The notes under the pieces are model-generated. The model did no database searches. It saw only the letters and a program-made list of their open reading frames with translations, and was not told the DNA's origin. This document shows, in pieces, positions 43,647-51,510 of a DNA stretch of 64,000 nt. This stretch comes from JAJPHF01 sp035293805 (lineage in GTDB: Bacteria; Chloroflexota; UBA6077; JAJPHF01). The stretch covers positions 1-64,000 of the forward strand of contig DATGMD010000051.1 in assembly GCA_035293805.1 (NCBI GenBank). Reading direction: 5' to 3'. The position numbers and the translations under genes are program-made. Positions within the stretch are counted from its first letter, which is position 1; each line of letters begins with the position of its first letter.

Positions 43647-43866
43647 CGGCCTTGAGCTGGGCCAGGAAAGTCTCGTAGCTTATCGACGGTTCCTGCTCGC
43701 GCTCGGCGAAGGCGGCCAGATCCTCCTCGTCTTCGCGTAGCAGCGAGCGGAGAGCGTCGTTGACGATGTCGGACATACTGCGATGAGCGGTAGCAGCCTT
43801 GAGCCGTAGCGCCTGGTGCAGCGCCGCGTCTAGATAAATGGTGGAGCGAACCATGTCGCCGCGCAT
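43633..43866 (-). CDS. Antitoxin, ribbon-helix-helix type
   Basis: A 77-residue protein: the N-terminal ribbon MVRSTIYLDAALHQALRLKA followed by ATAHRSMSDIVNDALRSLLR is a ribbon-helix-helix DNA-binding dimer; the acidic C-terminal tail should bind the toxin. ATG 43866 is preferred over the Met five codons inside because GGAG stands five bases upstream. A 12-bp palindrome and a TATAAC-like -10 lie upstream. Confidence 0.9.
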   Translation of the reverse strand: MRGDMVRSTIYLDAALHQALRLKAATAHRSMSDIVNDALRSLLREDEEDLAAFAEREQEPSISYETFLAQLKADGTL

Positions 43867-43874
43867 CCTGACTC

Positions 43875-43915
43875 CAAAACGTTTTGACGTTCCATCGTTA
43901 TATTAGGCGATAGCG
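43875..43915 (-). promoter_or_regulatory. Operator-promoter of the RelBE-type module
   Basis: A 12-bp palindrome, CAAAACGTTTTG (43875-43886), lies 9 bp before the antitoxin start, and an AT-rich TAATATAAC on the minus strand just upstream looks like a -10 element. The contrast with the flanking GC-rich DNA is strong. Autoregulation by the RHH antitoxin is inferred. Confidence 0.55.
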
Positions 43916-43923
43916 GAGGCGGC

Positions 43924-45387
43924 ATGGCGACGGAGAAGGCGCGGGCGCTGCTCGGCGGCCCACCCCGCGTGGTGAACGTTGGGCTGGAGCTGTTTGCCGC
44001 GGAGCTGCAGCGTCAGCAGGCGCCCGTGGTGCAGGTGGACTGGCAGCCGCCTGCCGGCGGCGACGCGCGCCTGGCGGGCCTGCTCGCGCGGCTCACGGCC
44101 GGCGACGCGCGCGACCGCCCCGGCCAGGCGAGCGCCGCGGCCCGCATCGAGGCGGCGAACGCGACGGCCGTGCGCCGCCTGCTCGACAGCCAGCCCGTGC
44201 TCGTGGACGTACTGACGGCCGGCGACGCGCTCCCCGGCATGGCGCACGACCTCGTGCTGCACGCCGGCCCCCCGATCGCCTGGGACGCGATGTGCCCGCT
44301 GCAGCGCGGCGCCGTGGCGGTGGGGGCGGTGTACGAGGGGTTGGCCGCCGACCCGGCCGAGGCAGCGCGCCGGCTGGCCGAAGGTGCGATCCGCATCGCG
44401 CCGTGCCACGCCCACGCCGCCGTCGGCCCGATGACCGGCATCATCACCGCGTCCATGCCCGTCTTCGTCGTCGAGAACCGCGCCACGGGCAATCGCGCCT
44501 ACGTCACGATCAACGAGGGCATGGGCAAGGTGCTGCGTTTCGGCGCGACGCAGCCCGAGGTGCTGGAGCGGCTGCGCTGGATGCGCGACGAGCTAGCGCC
44601 GGCGCTGCGCGCCGCGATCGCCGACGCCGGCGGGCTCGACCTGAACGCGCTCGTCGCCCAGGCGCTGCAGATGGGCGACGAGCTGCACATGCGCAACCTG
44701 GCGTCGACGGCGCTCTTCGTGCGCGCCATCGCCCCGCACCTCACGGCGGCGCTGCGGCGGGACGGCGACCGGCTCGACCGCGTGATGCGCTTCCTCACTC
44801 GCAACAACGACCAGTTCTTCCTGAACCTGGCGATGGGCGCGGCCAAGGCCGCCGCCGACGCCGCCCACGGCGTGCCGGACAGCAGCCTGGTCACGGCGAT
44901 GGCCCGCAACGGTGTCGAGCTGGGCCTGCGGGTGAGCGGCCTGGGCGATCGCTGGTTCACCGGCCCGGCCGACCTGGTGCAGGGCCTCTACTTCCCCGGC
45001 TACACTGCCGCGGACGCCTGCCGCGACATCGGCGACAGTGCCATCATGGAAACGGTGGGGCTCGGCGGGATGGCGATGGCGACCGCCCCGGCGCTCGTCC
45101 CGTTCCTGGGCCTCCGCGACACGCGGGCGGGCCAGCAGCAGACGCAGCTCGCGCGCGAGATCACGCTGGCCGAGCACGAGGTCTTCCTGCTGCCCGCGCT
45201 GGGCGGGCAAGGCACGCCGGTGGGCATCGACGTGCGCAAGGTCGTGGAAACAGGTATCACGCCGCTCATCAACACGGCCATCGCGCACCGCGAGCCGGGG
45301 ATCGGCCAGATCGGCGCCGGCGTGGCCCACGCGCCGCCGGCCGCCTTCGCCGCGGCGCTCGAGGCGCTTGCCGCGGCGATCAGCTAG
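43924..45387 (+). CDS. allG: DUF1116 protein, AllG-like carbamoyltransferase subunit, copy 2
   Basis: A 487-residue paralogue of 19627-21027 sharing HDLVLHAGPPIAWDAMCPLQ, PCHAHAAVGPMTGIITASMP, MGDELHMRNLASTALFVRAI, NDQFFLNLAMGAAKAAADAA and the C-terminal GIDVRKVVETGITPLINTAI. GGAGG precedes ATG 43924. Because the TA pair faces away from it, this gene probably needs its own promoter in the short 57-bp gap, or reads through from fdrA2. The next gene, a NarL-type regulator, starts 13 bases downstream. Confidence 0.9.
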   Translation: MATEKARALLGGPPRVVNVGLELFAAELQRQQAPVVQVDWQPPAGGDARLAGLLARLTAGDARDRPGQASAAARIEAANATAVRRLLDSQPVLVDVLTAGDALPGMAHDLVLHAGPPIAWDAMCPLQRGAVAVGAVYEGLAADPAEAARRLAEGAIRIAPCHAHAAVGPMTGIITASMPVFVVENRATGNRAYVTINEGMGKVLRFGATQPEVLERLRWMRDELAPALRAAIADAGGLDLNALVAQALQMGDELHMRNLASTALFVRAIAPHLTAALRRDGDRLDRVMRFLTRNNDQFFLNLAMGAAKAAADAAHGVPDSSLVTAMARNGVELGLRVSGLGDRWFTGPADLVQGLYFPGYTAADACRDIGDSAIMETVGLGGMAMATAPALVPFLGLRDTRAGQQQTQLAREITLAEHEVFLLPALGGQGTPVGIDVRKVVETGITPLINTAIAHREPGIGQIGAGVAHAPPAAFAAALEALAAAIS

Positions 45388-45400
45388 CAGGAGCCGGCCC

Positions 45401-46147
45401 ATGGCGGACGTCTCGATCGAGCCCATCCGCATCCTGGTCTGCGACGACCACTTTCTCATTCGCGAGGGCCTCAAGGCAGTCCTGAGCCGCGAGGCGGACA
45501 TGGAAGTGGTCGCCGAGGCCGACTCGGCCGAGGCCGCGCTCGACCTCGTCGCCCACCTGCTCCCCGACGTCGTGCTGATGGACATCGTGCTGCCCGGCAT
45601 GGACGGCATCCAGGCCACGCGCCTCATCAAGCAGAACAACCCCAGCGTGGCCGTCATCGCGCTCACGCGCTACGACGACGTCGAGCACATCATGGAGATC
45701 TACCGCTCGGGCGCCGCCGCGTATCTCGCCAAAGAGGTACAGGCGCAGGAGCTGCTGTCCACGATCCGAACGGTCGCGGGAGGCAGCGTCGTCTTGCACG
45801 TGCGCGTGGCCCAGGAGATGCTGCGAGCCTTCTCGCACACGCCAGCGCTCTCGGGCCGCGCTCCTGCTCCCGGCGCCCTCCCGGCCGCGGGGCTCTCGGC
45901 ACGCGAGCTAGAGGTCCTGCGCTGGGTCGCACAGAGCCGGTCGAACAAGGAGATCGCTCGCGAGCTGAGCATCAGCGTGCGCACCGTCCAAAACCATCTC
46001 GCCAACATCTTCCGCAAGCTAGAGATCAACGACCGCATCTCCGCGGCGATCTACGCGATCGAGCAGGGCATCTCGCCCACGAGCCCCGGCGTCCCCGCGG
46101 CAGCAAGTCGCGGCACCCCGCAGCCGAGAAATCACCGGACTCCATAG
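45401..46147 (+). CDS. Response regulator, NarL/FixJ family
   Basis: The 248-residue protein has a receiver domain (phosphoacceptor Asp in PDVVLMDIVLPGMDGIQA; acidic pair CDDHFLIREG; Thr in IALTRYDDVEH; Lys in AYLAKEV) and a C-terminal LuxR HTH (GLSARELEVLRWVAQSRSNK, EIARELSISVRTVQNHLANI). It begins 13 bases after allG2, so it may be co-expressed and regulate the carbamoyl pathway. No sensor kinase gene is nearby. Confidence 0.92.
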   Translation: MADVSIEPIRILVCDDHFLIREGLKAVLSREADMEVVAEADSAEAALDLVAHLLPDVVLMDIVLPGMDGIQATRLIKQNNPSVAVIALTRYDDVEHIMEIYRSGAAAYLAKEVQAQELLSTIRTVAGGSVVLHVRVAQEMLRAFSHTPALSGRAPAPGALPAAGLSARELEVLRWVAQSRSNKEIARELSISVRTVQNHLANIFRKLEINDRISAAIYAIEQGISPTSPGVPAAASRGTPQPRNHRTP

Positions 46148-46159
46148 CGCGAGCGTGCG

Positions 46160-46231
46160 AGCACACCGAGGTGGATAGCGCTGCCCCAGCTCCTCCACCA
46201 TCAGGTGCGGCGCCAGCTTGATCCGTCGCAT
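46160..46231 (-). pseudogene. N-terminal scrap of an IS630-like transposase
   Basis: The minus strand starts at an ATG with a perfect GGAGG and reads MRRIKLAPHLMVEELGQRYP, which resembles the N terminus of IS630-type transposases (APHLSVEELxxRYR). The similarity fades within about 25 residues and no catalytic DDE domain follows before the response-regulator gene. The scrap suggests an insertion sequence once stood between the regulator and tRNA-Cys. Family call is by eye. Confidence 0.45.
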
Positions 46232-46591
46232 GGCTACCTCCGGGCGACGGACTCCAACCGGAGCCTATGTGCCGACTTGGTATTACAAGGATCAACGTCA
46301 CTCCTGATGCTCTCCGTCTTGGGAGTCCTGCCGCTCTCCTTGTTGGCATGGCCCGCACAGGTGGGCAGACTCGCTACCGCCCACCTGTGCGACACGGTAT
46401 CAATGCCACAACGAACGACGTTATCAAAGGAAGGTTAGTGGCGAGGGCTGCGGGAGAGCCTGGCTGAGCAAGTGTAGTTCATATCGGACACTGGCATACT
46501 AGGGGTAGCCCCGTCAAAGGCGGGGACTCTATAAGGATGGCTCAGGTCGGGGATGCCACTGGGAGTGGCCGCGGAGCAGCTCAGGGCAAAG
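46232..46591. other. Non-coding stretch between transposase scrap and tRNA-Cys
   Basis: No gene is supported. A weak hairpin around 46513-46530 (GCCCCGTC...GGCGGGG) is the only structured element apart from the tRNA terminator. Base composition is less GC-rich than the flanks, consistent with old mobile DNA. Confidence 0.4.
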
Positions 46592-46614
46592 AAAAAGGCC
46601 CCGAAAGCGGGGCC
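46592..46614 (-). terminator. Rho-independent terminator of tRNA-Cys
   Basis: On the minus strand, GGCCCCG-CTTT-CGGGGCC is followed by TTTTT (stem 46597-46614, U-tract 46592-46596). It begins nine bases beyond the 3' end of tRNA-Cys, a classic intrinsic terminator. Confidence 0.92.
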
Positions 46615-46622
46615 TCCACTAG

Positions 46623-46694
46623 AGGGGACGGGCGGATTCGAACCGCCGAATAAGGGTTTTGCAGACCCTCGCCTTACCACTTGGCCACGCCCCC
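46623..46694 (-). tRNA. tRNA-Cys (GCA)
   Basis: Reading the minus strand, the acceptor arms are GGGGGCG and CGTCCCC (46688-46694 and 46624-46630); the anticodon stem-loop AGGGT-CTGCAAA-ACCCT gives anticodon GCA, and the T-arm contains GGTTCGAATCC. CCA is not encoded. The 5' half (46658-46694) is shared with the direct repeat at 55705-55779, and a terminator follows. The gene is therefore restored by the element. Confidence 0.95.
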
Positions 46695-46732
46695 GTGGAC
46701 AGAGCGACGCTGGGGGCCACCACGGCGCCGCG
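46658..46732. repeat. attL: 75-bp direct repeat with 5' half of tRNA-Cys
   Basis: This copy completes the tRNA-Cys gene: 46658-46694 is its 5' half to the anticodon loop and 46695-46732 its upstream flank. It is identical to 55705-55779. Confidence 0.93.
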
Positions 46733-46764
46733 CCTGCGGACTGACCTACTCGGGCACTTCCCGT

Positions 46765-46782
46765 TGCTACAACGCTGCTACA
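46765..46782 (+). promoter_or_regulatory. Putative integrase arm-type sites beside attL
   Basis: TGCTACA occurs at 46765-46771 and 46776-46782, an 11-bp period. The same heptamer pair with the same period stands beside attR (55639-55656), in the same orientation. Such repeats flanking attachment cores are typical integrase arm sites. Confidence 0.6.
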
Positions 46783-47191
46783 GAAAGGCTCCTGCTCCAG
46801 CAGCGCCAGAGCAATTTCATCGCGTAGCAGATTCTACCCTAGCTTCCCTGCACGAGCAAGCCCCCTAGCTCATCCCCGCCGCTGGCACGGTACTTGCGTT
46901 AGCCGCCGTACGAACGGATGTTCGGGTAGGGGCGCGCAGGAGCTAGCCGCCGTTCACCACGGCTGGCTGCATCATGCGGCTCCGCCACCCGCTCAAACCA
47001 TTGACCGACGACGAGAACGAGCGGAGCACCGCGCGAAGCGTGGGGATCGCGCCATAGACCAGTGAATCGTGCATCCACTGGATAACACGTCCGCGCTTTC
47101 TACGGTCGCTGCCAGCATCTCCCGCGAGACTGGCCTAAAAGCAAAGCTTCGTTCGGTAACTACCCGTCTTAGCGGATTTCTGTGCGCTTCT

Positions 47192-47210
47192 AAGGCGATA
47201 ACGCCTTTTT
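47192..47210 (+). terminator. Intrinsic terminator-like hairpin in the left arm
   Basis: AAGGCG-ATAA-CGCCTT followed by TTT, plus strand. It would terminate transcription entering from attL or a short RNA made in the left arm, insulating the downstream element genes. Confidence 0.65.
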
Positions 47211-47235
47211 GCGCCTAAACCTGGTCGGCGTCCTG

Positions 47236-47241
47236 TATAAT
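47236..47241 (+). promoter_or_regulatory. Consensus -10 box (TATAAT) for the element's early genes
   Basis: A perfect TATAAT, rare in this GC-rich DNA, lies about 60 bp upstream of the 61-residue ORF and just after the terminator. No good -35 is seen at 17 bp, so the promoter may need an activator. Confidence 0.55.
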
Positions 47242-47302
47242 ACAATAGGGGGTATGCACAGCCCCAGCTATTAAACGCACAGCACGAGAGAGAAAGAAGA
47301 CT

Positions 47303-47488
47303 ATGGAACTGATCCACAAGCGGGCCGAGGGCCTGTGTTTCTATATGACCCCCACCGAGAAGGTCTGGCTACGGAACCTCTCGCAGCAGCGGCAGGAGAC
47401 GATGGCCGACACGCTGCGGGGACTCATTAAGACCGAGTGCGAGCGTATCGGACTCACTCACCCTGAAGCTACCGTGGCCAGTCGCTAG
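47303..47488 (+). CDS. Small element-encoded protein, RHH-like
   Basis: A 61-residue protein: LIHKRAEGLCFYMTPTEKVW then LRNLSQQRQETMADTLRGLI. The strand followed by helices with basic residues resembles a ribbon-helix-helix or short HTH copy-control/repressor protein. It is the first gene after the left-arm promoter and stands ahead of the primase-helicase, a place usual for a replication regulator. No family is firmly recognised. Confidence 0.6.
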   Translation: MELIHKRAEGLCFYMTPTEKVWLRNLSQQRQETMADTLRGLIKTECERIGLTHPEATVASR

Positions 47489-47602
47489 ATAACAAGACGC
47501 CTGCCGCCCCAATGCAGGGCGGCAGGCTACCTCAAAATCATTATTCGCGCGGACAATACGGCCACGAATCGCATTTCCGACGCTATTTGGAGTTAATCCC
47601 TC

Positions 47603-49906
47603 GTGTTTAGACCCGATGATTCGCTGAGTGGCAGCGTCGCGCTGCCATCACACCATTCTACCGTGACTACCCCCACCAATGCAACCGACGCCACCAGTAT
47701 GCGGGCTGTGGCGCTGCATCATATCCAACAGGGCTACGCGCCTATCCCCGTGCCGTACCAGGAGAAGGTGCCGAACCTCCCAGGCTGGCAGCACCTTCGC
47801 CTGACCGAAGAGACGGTCGGGGACTACTTCAACGGCCATCCTCAGAACATTAGCCTACTGCCAGGGGCTCCCTCAGGGGGCCTGGCCGACATCGACTTAG
47901 ACGCCCCCGAAACCCTCGCCCTCGCACGATCCTTCCTGCCCGCCACGGGCATGATTCACGGTCGCGCGAGTACCCCCGAGAGTCATCGATGGTACCAGAT
48001 CGATCCCGTGCTTAAGACCAAGCGGTTTGAAGACCCGATTGCGACGAAGCAACGCGCGATGCTCGTTGAGTTCCGCACGAACGGCGCGCAGACCGTCATC
48101 CCCCCGAGCGTGCATCCGAGTGGTGAACCTGTGGAGTGGGTGCAGGAGGACGCGCCGCTCCAGATCAACGGCCACGCGCTAATGCAGGCCGTGTGCAAGC
48201 TCGCCGCTGCCGCCCTGCTCGCGCGCTACTGGCCCGCCGAGGGCAGTCGCCACCACGCCGCGCTGGCCCTGGCAGGCGGGCTGCTCCGCGCGGGCTGGGC
48301 GCAGACCGACGTAGAGCACTTCATTCGCGCGGTCACGTCCGTGGCAGGCGACGATGAAGTCGAGGATCGGGTGCGCTGCGTGCAGACCACAGCGGAGCGC
48401 CTAGCCGCCAATGAGACCGCGACGGGTTGGACCCACCTGAAAGAGTGCGTTGATCCGAAGGTCGTCGGCAAGGTCTGCGAGTGGCTAGAAGTGTCGAGTG
48501 CGCCCGATGTGGCGTCAGCGCCTACGCGGGACTTCCGCCTCACCGACTACGGCAACGCGGAGCGCATGGTAGCGGCGCACGGCGACGACTTCCGCTACTG
48601 CACCGACTGGGGGTGCTTCTTGGTATGGGATGGCACGCGGTGGGTGCGTGACAACGGACCGCGCATCACTCAGATCGCCAAGCAGACGGTGCGCGAGATG
48701 CTCAAGGACGCCGCCAACATCCAGGATGACGCGAAGCGGCTCGCGCTGGTCAAGCATCAGGCCGCATCCGAGAGCGCCAAGAAGCTCCAGGCGATGATCG
48801 AGTTGGTTAAGTCCGAGCCTGGCATCCTGATCGACTCCAGCCAGCTAGACCGTGACCCCATGCTGCTGAACGTGCTCAACGGCACCATCGATCTCCGCAC
48901 AGGGCAGTGTCGAGACCATCGGCGGGAAGACCTGATTAGCAAGCTGGCCCCCGTCAAGTACGACGCCAGCGCGACGTGCCCCGAGTGGGAGAAGTTCCTG
49001 GATCGCATCATGCAGCAGAACGCCGACAACATCGGTTACATCCGCCGTGCTTTGGGTTATTCGATCACTGGCGAGACGGGCGAGCGGGTGGTATTCATTC
49101 CCTACGGCTGTGGGGCGAACGGCAAAAGTACGCTGATCGAGACCACCACCTACATCCTGGGCGACTACGCCACGACCACCCAGGCATCGACGCTGATGAC
49201 CAAGGGCAAGAACGCCTCGGGCATCCCGAACGATATCGCCGCGTTGCGCGGTGCCCGCTTTGTGGATGCGGGCGAGACCGAAGAGAATCAACGGCTCGCC
49301 GTCGCCCTGGTAAAGCGTCTGTCGGGTGGTGACACGATGTCGGCCCGATTCCTGCACGGCGAGTTCTTCAACTTCGAGTTCGAGGGCAAAATCTGGGTCG
49401 GTACGAATCACCGCCCGACGATCACCGAGTCCAATCAGGCTATCTGGGACCGCGTGCGGCTGATCCCGTTCAACTACCGCTTCCCCGATCACGAGCGGGA
49501 CATCCACTTCAAGAAGAAGAAGCTGTGGCCTGAGGCGTCGGGCATCCTGAACTTCCTCATCGCGGGCTGTCTGGAATGGCAGGCGCACGGCCTGATGACG
49601 CCGCCTGATGTGATCGAGGCGAATCAGGAATACCGCAGCGAGATGGATGTAGTCGAGCAATTCCTGGATGCGTGGGCCGAGCGCGAGCCTACCGCCCGTA
49701 CACGCCTGGACGATCTCTATCAGCAGTTTGTCCAGTGGGCCGACTTCTACGGGTACGACCGCTTGACGAAGCTTGAGCTAACGAGCAGGCTCAAGGAGAA
49801 GGGCTTCCAGCAGTACCACACCAAGAGCGAGCGGGGGTGGCAGGGCATCAAGATCGTGGACCGTATCCCAGCCACGAAGATGTTCAGCGGTCCCCCGCCG
49901 TTCTGA
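47603..49906 (+). CDS. P4-type primase-helicase (prim-pol plus D5/SF3 helicase)
   Basis: The 767-residue protein has an N-terminal bifunctional primase/polymerase domain (IPVPYQEKVPNLPGWQ; the acidic GGLADIDLDAP near residue 92; VEFRTNGAQTVIPPSVHPSG), a D5_N region (MLKDAANIQDDAKRLALVKH; LLNVLNGTIDLRTG) and a C-terminal SF3 helicase with Walker A GCGANGKST near residue 501 and ALRGARFVDAGETEE. It should prime and unwind DNA for autonomous replication of the excised element, as P4 alpha does. GTG 47603 is taken as start (GGAG at 10 bases); an ATG 32 codons inside is possible. Confidence 0.92.
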   Translation: MFRPDDSLSGSVALPSHHSTVTTPTNATDATSMRAVALHHIQQGYAPIPVPYQEKVPNLPGWQHLRLTEETVGDYFNGHPQNISLLPGAPSGGLADIDLDAPETLALARSFLPATGMIHGRASTPESHRWYQIDPVLKTKRFEDPIATKQRAMLVEFRTNGAQTVIPPSVHPSGEPVEWVQEDAPLQINGHALMQAVCKLAAAALLARYWPAEGSRHHAALALAGGLLRAGWAQTDVEHFIRAVTSVAGDDEVEDRVRCVQTTAERLAANETATGWTHLKECVDPKVVGKVCEWLEVSSAPDVASAPTRDFRLTDYGNAERMVAAHGDDFRYCTDWGCFLVWDGTRWVRDNGPRITQIAKQTVREMLKDAANIQDDAKRLALVKHQAASESAKKLQAMIELVKSEPGILIDSSQLDRDPMLLNVLNGTIDLRTGQCRDHRREDLISKLAPVKYDASATCPEWEKFLDRIMQQNADNIGYIRRALGYSITGETGERVVFIPYGCGANGKSTLIETTTYILGDYATTTQASTLMTKGKNASGIPNDIAALRGARFVDAGETEENQRLAVALVKRLSGGDTMSARFLHGEFFNFEFEGKIWVGTNHRPTITESNQAIWDRVRLIPFNYRFPDHERDIHFKKKKLWPEASGILNFLIAGCLEWQAHGLMTPPDVIEANQEYRSEMDVVEQFLDAWAEREPTARTRLDDLYQQFVQWADFYGYDRLTKLELTSRLKEKGFQQYHTKSERGWQGIKIVDRIPATKMFSGPPPF

Positions 49907-49908
49907 TC

Positions 49909-50014
49909 GGGTGACAGGTGACAGCGGATGACACGATTTCTGGGGTTTTTTTGCCTGCACTTTGCTTCGCGAGATAACCCTGATTTTCTTGTCACCGCTT
50001 GTCACCTGTCACCC
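49909..50014. repeat. Long inverted repeat around an AT-rich core (possible origin)
   Basis: GGGTGACAGGTGACA at the left and TGTCACCTGTCACCC at the right are inverted copies, each containing two TGACA/TGTCA pentamers and flanking related bases (49909-49934 and 49990-50014), bracketing about 55 bp including a T-run. Directly after a P4-type replicase, repeats with an AT-rich core suggest an origin, though an mRNA stem is also possible. Confidence 0.55.
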
Positions 50015-50049
50015 TCTCAAACATCGTTACAACAGAGAAGGAAACAGCG

Positions 50050-50166
50050 ATGACAACTGGTAACTGGTACCTGGACCTCTGGCTCGAAGTCGAACAGGCG
50101 GCAGGCGATGCAGCGGACGAACAGGGCGAAGCCGAGAGCGATACGGACCCGACACCAACTAACTAA
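50050..50166 (+). CDS. 38-residue acidic peptide, hypothetical
   Basis: ATG at 50050, with AGAAGGA eight bases upstream, opens MTTGNWYLDLWLEVEQAAGD and a Glu/Asp-rich tail ending PTPTN. It is strongly acidic, like small phage inhibitors and anti-repressors. Length and ribosome-binding site are the only support. Confidence 0.5.
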   Translation: MTTGNWYLDLWLEVEQAAGDAADEQGEAESDTDPTPTN

Positions 50167-50297
50167 GGATCGGATGGGGCAGCGCGCAGCGGTGACGCCC
50201 GCGCGCCTGCCCCCATCACGGAGTAGAAGAGCATGGTATGTGACACATATAGGCACGGTGGCAAGCGAAGCAATCCCCTCGTGCATGACGGTTCGCG

Positions 50298-50849
50298 ATG
50301 GCATTCTGGTGCTTAGAACGGGACGGACGCGCCCATAGACAACTCCCCACGGGGTACTCCCCCTGCGGTCTCTACATGCGTCCGAAGCTGCACGGGTGGA
50401 GCGGTGACGAAGACGACCCATGTCACACGCTGTGCTGGCTCTGCCAGTGGTGGGAGCCGACCGCAAAGGACGACGGCCGCACGGCGCCGCTGAACGTCTC
50501 GAAGAAAACGCTGAGGCGCCGTAAGCAGCAGCAGGCGCGTCGGCAAGCGCCTGGATCACACACGTTGGCCCAGGTCAAGCTCTTGCACGAGTTAGTCGGT
50601 AAGAAGTGTTGGGGATGTCTGCGTTACTGTCCCGAACGGTATGATCCGACCAGAGGAGTAACCTGGGGCTGGACCGAGGATCATATCGTACCGCTTCGGC
50701 ACGGCGGCAGTAATGATATAGATAACATCCAGATACTTTGTAGCTCCTGTAACGCCATAAAAGGACGTTACCAGGACTGGAATTTTCGAGACGCGTACAA
50801 GGAGTTCGCTTATGAGGCGGCTCGTGCGCTCGGAGAAGCTAGAGGATAG
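50298..50849 (+). CDS. HNH endonuclease
   Basis: A 183-residue protein with the HNH motif near residue 126: EDHIVPLRHGGSNDIDNIQI then LCSSCNAIKGR, containing the DH, N and the zinc pair CSSC with the upstream CWGCLRYC. These nucleases nick or cut DNA and are common in phage satellites, packaging or mobility. The start at 50298 has no obvious SD; ATG 50376 is possible. A second HNH protein is encoded on the other strand at 53131-54312. Confidence 0.85.
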   Translation: MAFWCLERDGRAHRQLPTGYSPCGLYMRPKLHGWSGDEDDPCHTLCWLCQWWEPTAKDDGRTAPLNVSKKTLRRRKQQQARRQAPGSHTLAQVKLLHELVGKKCWGCLRYCPERYDPTRGVTWGWTEDHIVPLRHGGSNDIDNIQILCSSCNAIKGRYQDWNFRDAYKEFAYEAARALGEARG

Positions 50850-50958
50850 CTCGCCGTTCAGGGTTAGCTCGACACTCGCGGTCGGGATACATGGAATTGG
50901 GGTCTACGAGTTGATCCACGGGGCGATGGCAGGCTTGTTGCAGAACGGGAGGAGATAG
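50812..50958 (+). CDS. 48-residue candidate ORF overlapping the HNH gene
   Basis: ATG 50812 has a good AAGGAG and encodes MRRLVRSEKLEDSSPFRVSS followed by TLAVGIHGIGVYELIHGAMA and GLLQNGRR. It begins inside the HNH gene in another frame and ends 109 bp past it. A basic, partly hydrophobic peptide; no family seen. Included because the ribosome-binding site and overlap are typical of tightly packed phage genes. Confidence 0.4.
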   Translation: MRRLVRSEKLEDSSPFRVSSTLAVGIHGIGVYELIHGAMAGLLQNGRR

Positions 50959-51510
50959 AAGGTTGTGGCATGCGGGTTCACGGCGACGGCGACGGTGGGT
51001 GTCGTGGTCGTCAGCAGCAGGAACTATCGGCCTGGCATGTGGCGGCGAGCACAGACCACCCTTCGGTGAGCAGGCCGTGCCGTACCCTGAAGACCAGGCG
51101 AGCAGAAGCGGGATGGGACCGCTGGACATCCTGCCTGGGATGGAGAGTCCTCATGGGGTCCCCCTGGCCGATCAGGTGGAGACTCCTCGTGCCCGTTGGA
51201 TCATTGGATGTGCCGTGCTTTCGCGCGGCAGGGCTGGGGCCAGCCGCCGCCACTGATCCTGTTGCCGCCGTAATTTGACTCTGCTCCTGTCCTCGCTGTA
51301 TATTGGCGGTGGTACGATTCCTGCTAACTGCTACTTCCGCTGGAGAGCCTGATTCTCCGCACGCGCGCTCAGTCCAGATGGGGTGTGGGGGTGGACCGAT
51401 GCGCCGCCAGTTGATGTTCCCTCTACCCGTGCCGCTCAAGTGAACTCCGCTCGTGGCCTTGGCGCTGCGCTGCAAGATACTAGACGCCACTCGCAGGTCT
51501 GGAGGATTAG
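50959..51510. other. Non-coding or unrecognised 552-bp stretch in the element
   Basis: Overlapping open frames of about 100 codons exist (for example 50963-51256) but they are Arg/Ser/Pro-rich with no family, which is what GC-rich non-coding DNA gives by chance. A GGAGG precedes the next gene at 51501. No clear structured RNA is seen. Confidence 0.4.

Larger units (their letters stand above)
46733..47302. other. Left arm of the element: no gene seen
   Basis: A 570-bp AT-richer stretch without a credible ORF. It holds integrase arm-type repeats near attL, an intrinsic terminator (47192-47210) and a strong -10 box for the small gene that follows. It might contain a replication origin or short RNA. 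Confidence 0.5.

Noticed and set aside
50233..50316. 27-codon ORF (MVCDTYRHGG...) upstream of the HNH gene
   Set aside because: A GGAG-like site is present but the peptide is short, overlaps the next start and shows no conserved feature; support is too thin.
50963..51278. Two overlapping open frames of about 100 codons in the element
   Set aside because: Arg/Ser/Pro-rich composition, no ribosome-binding site with spacing, no family, and out of step with neighbouring codon use.
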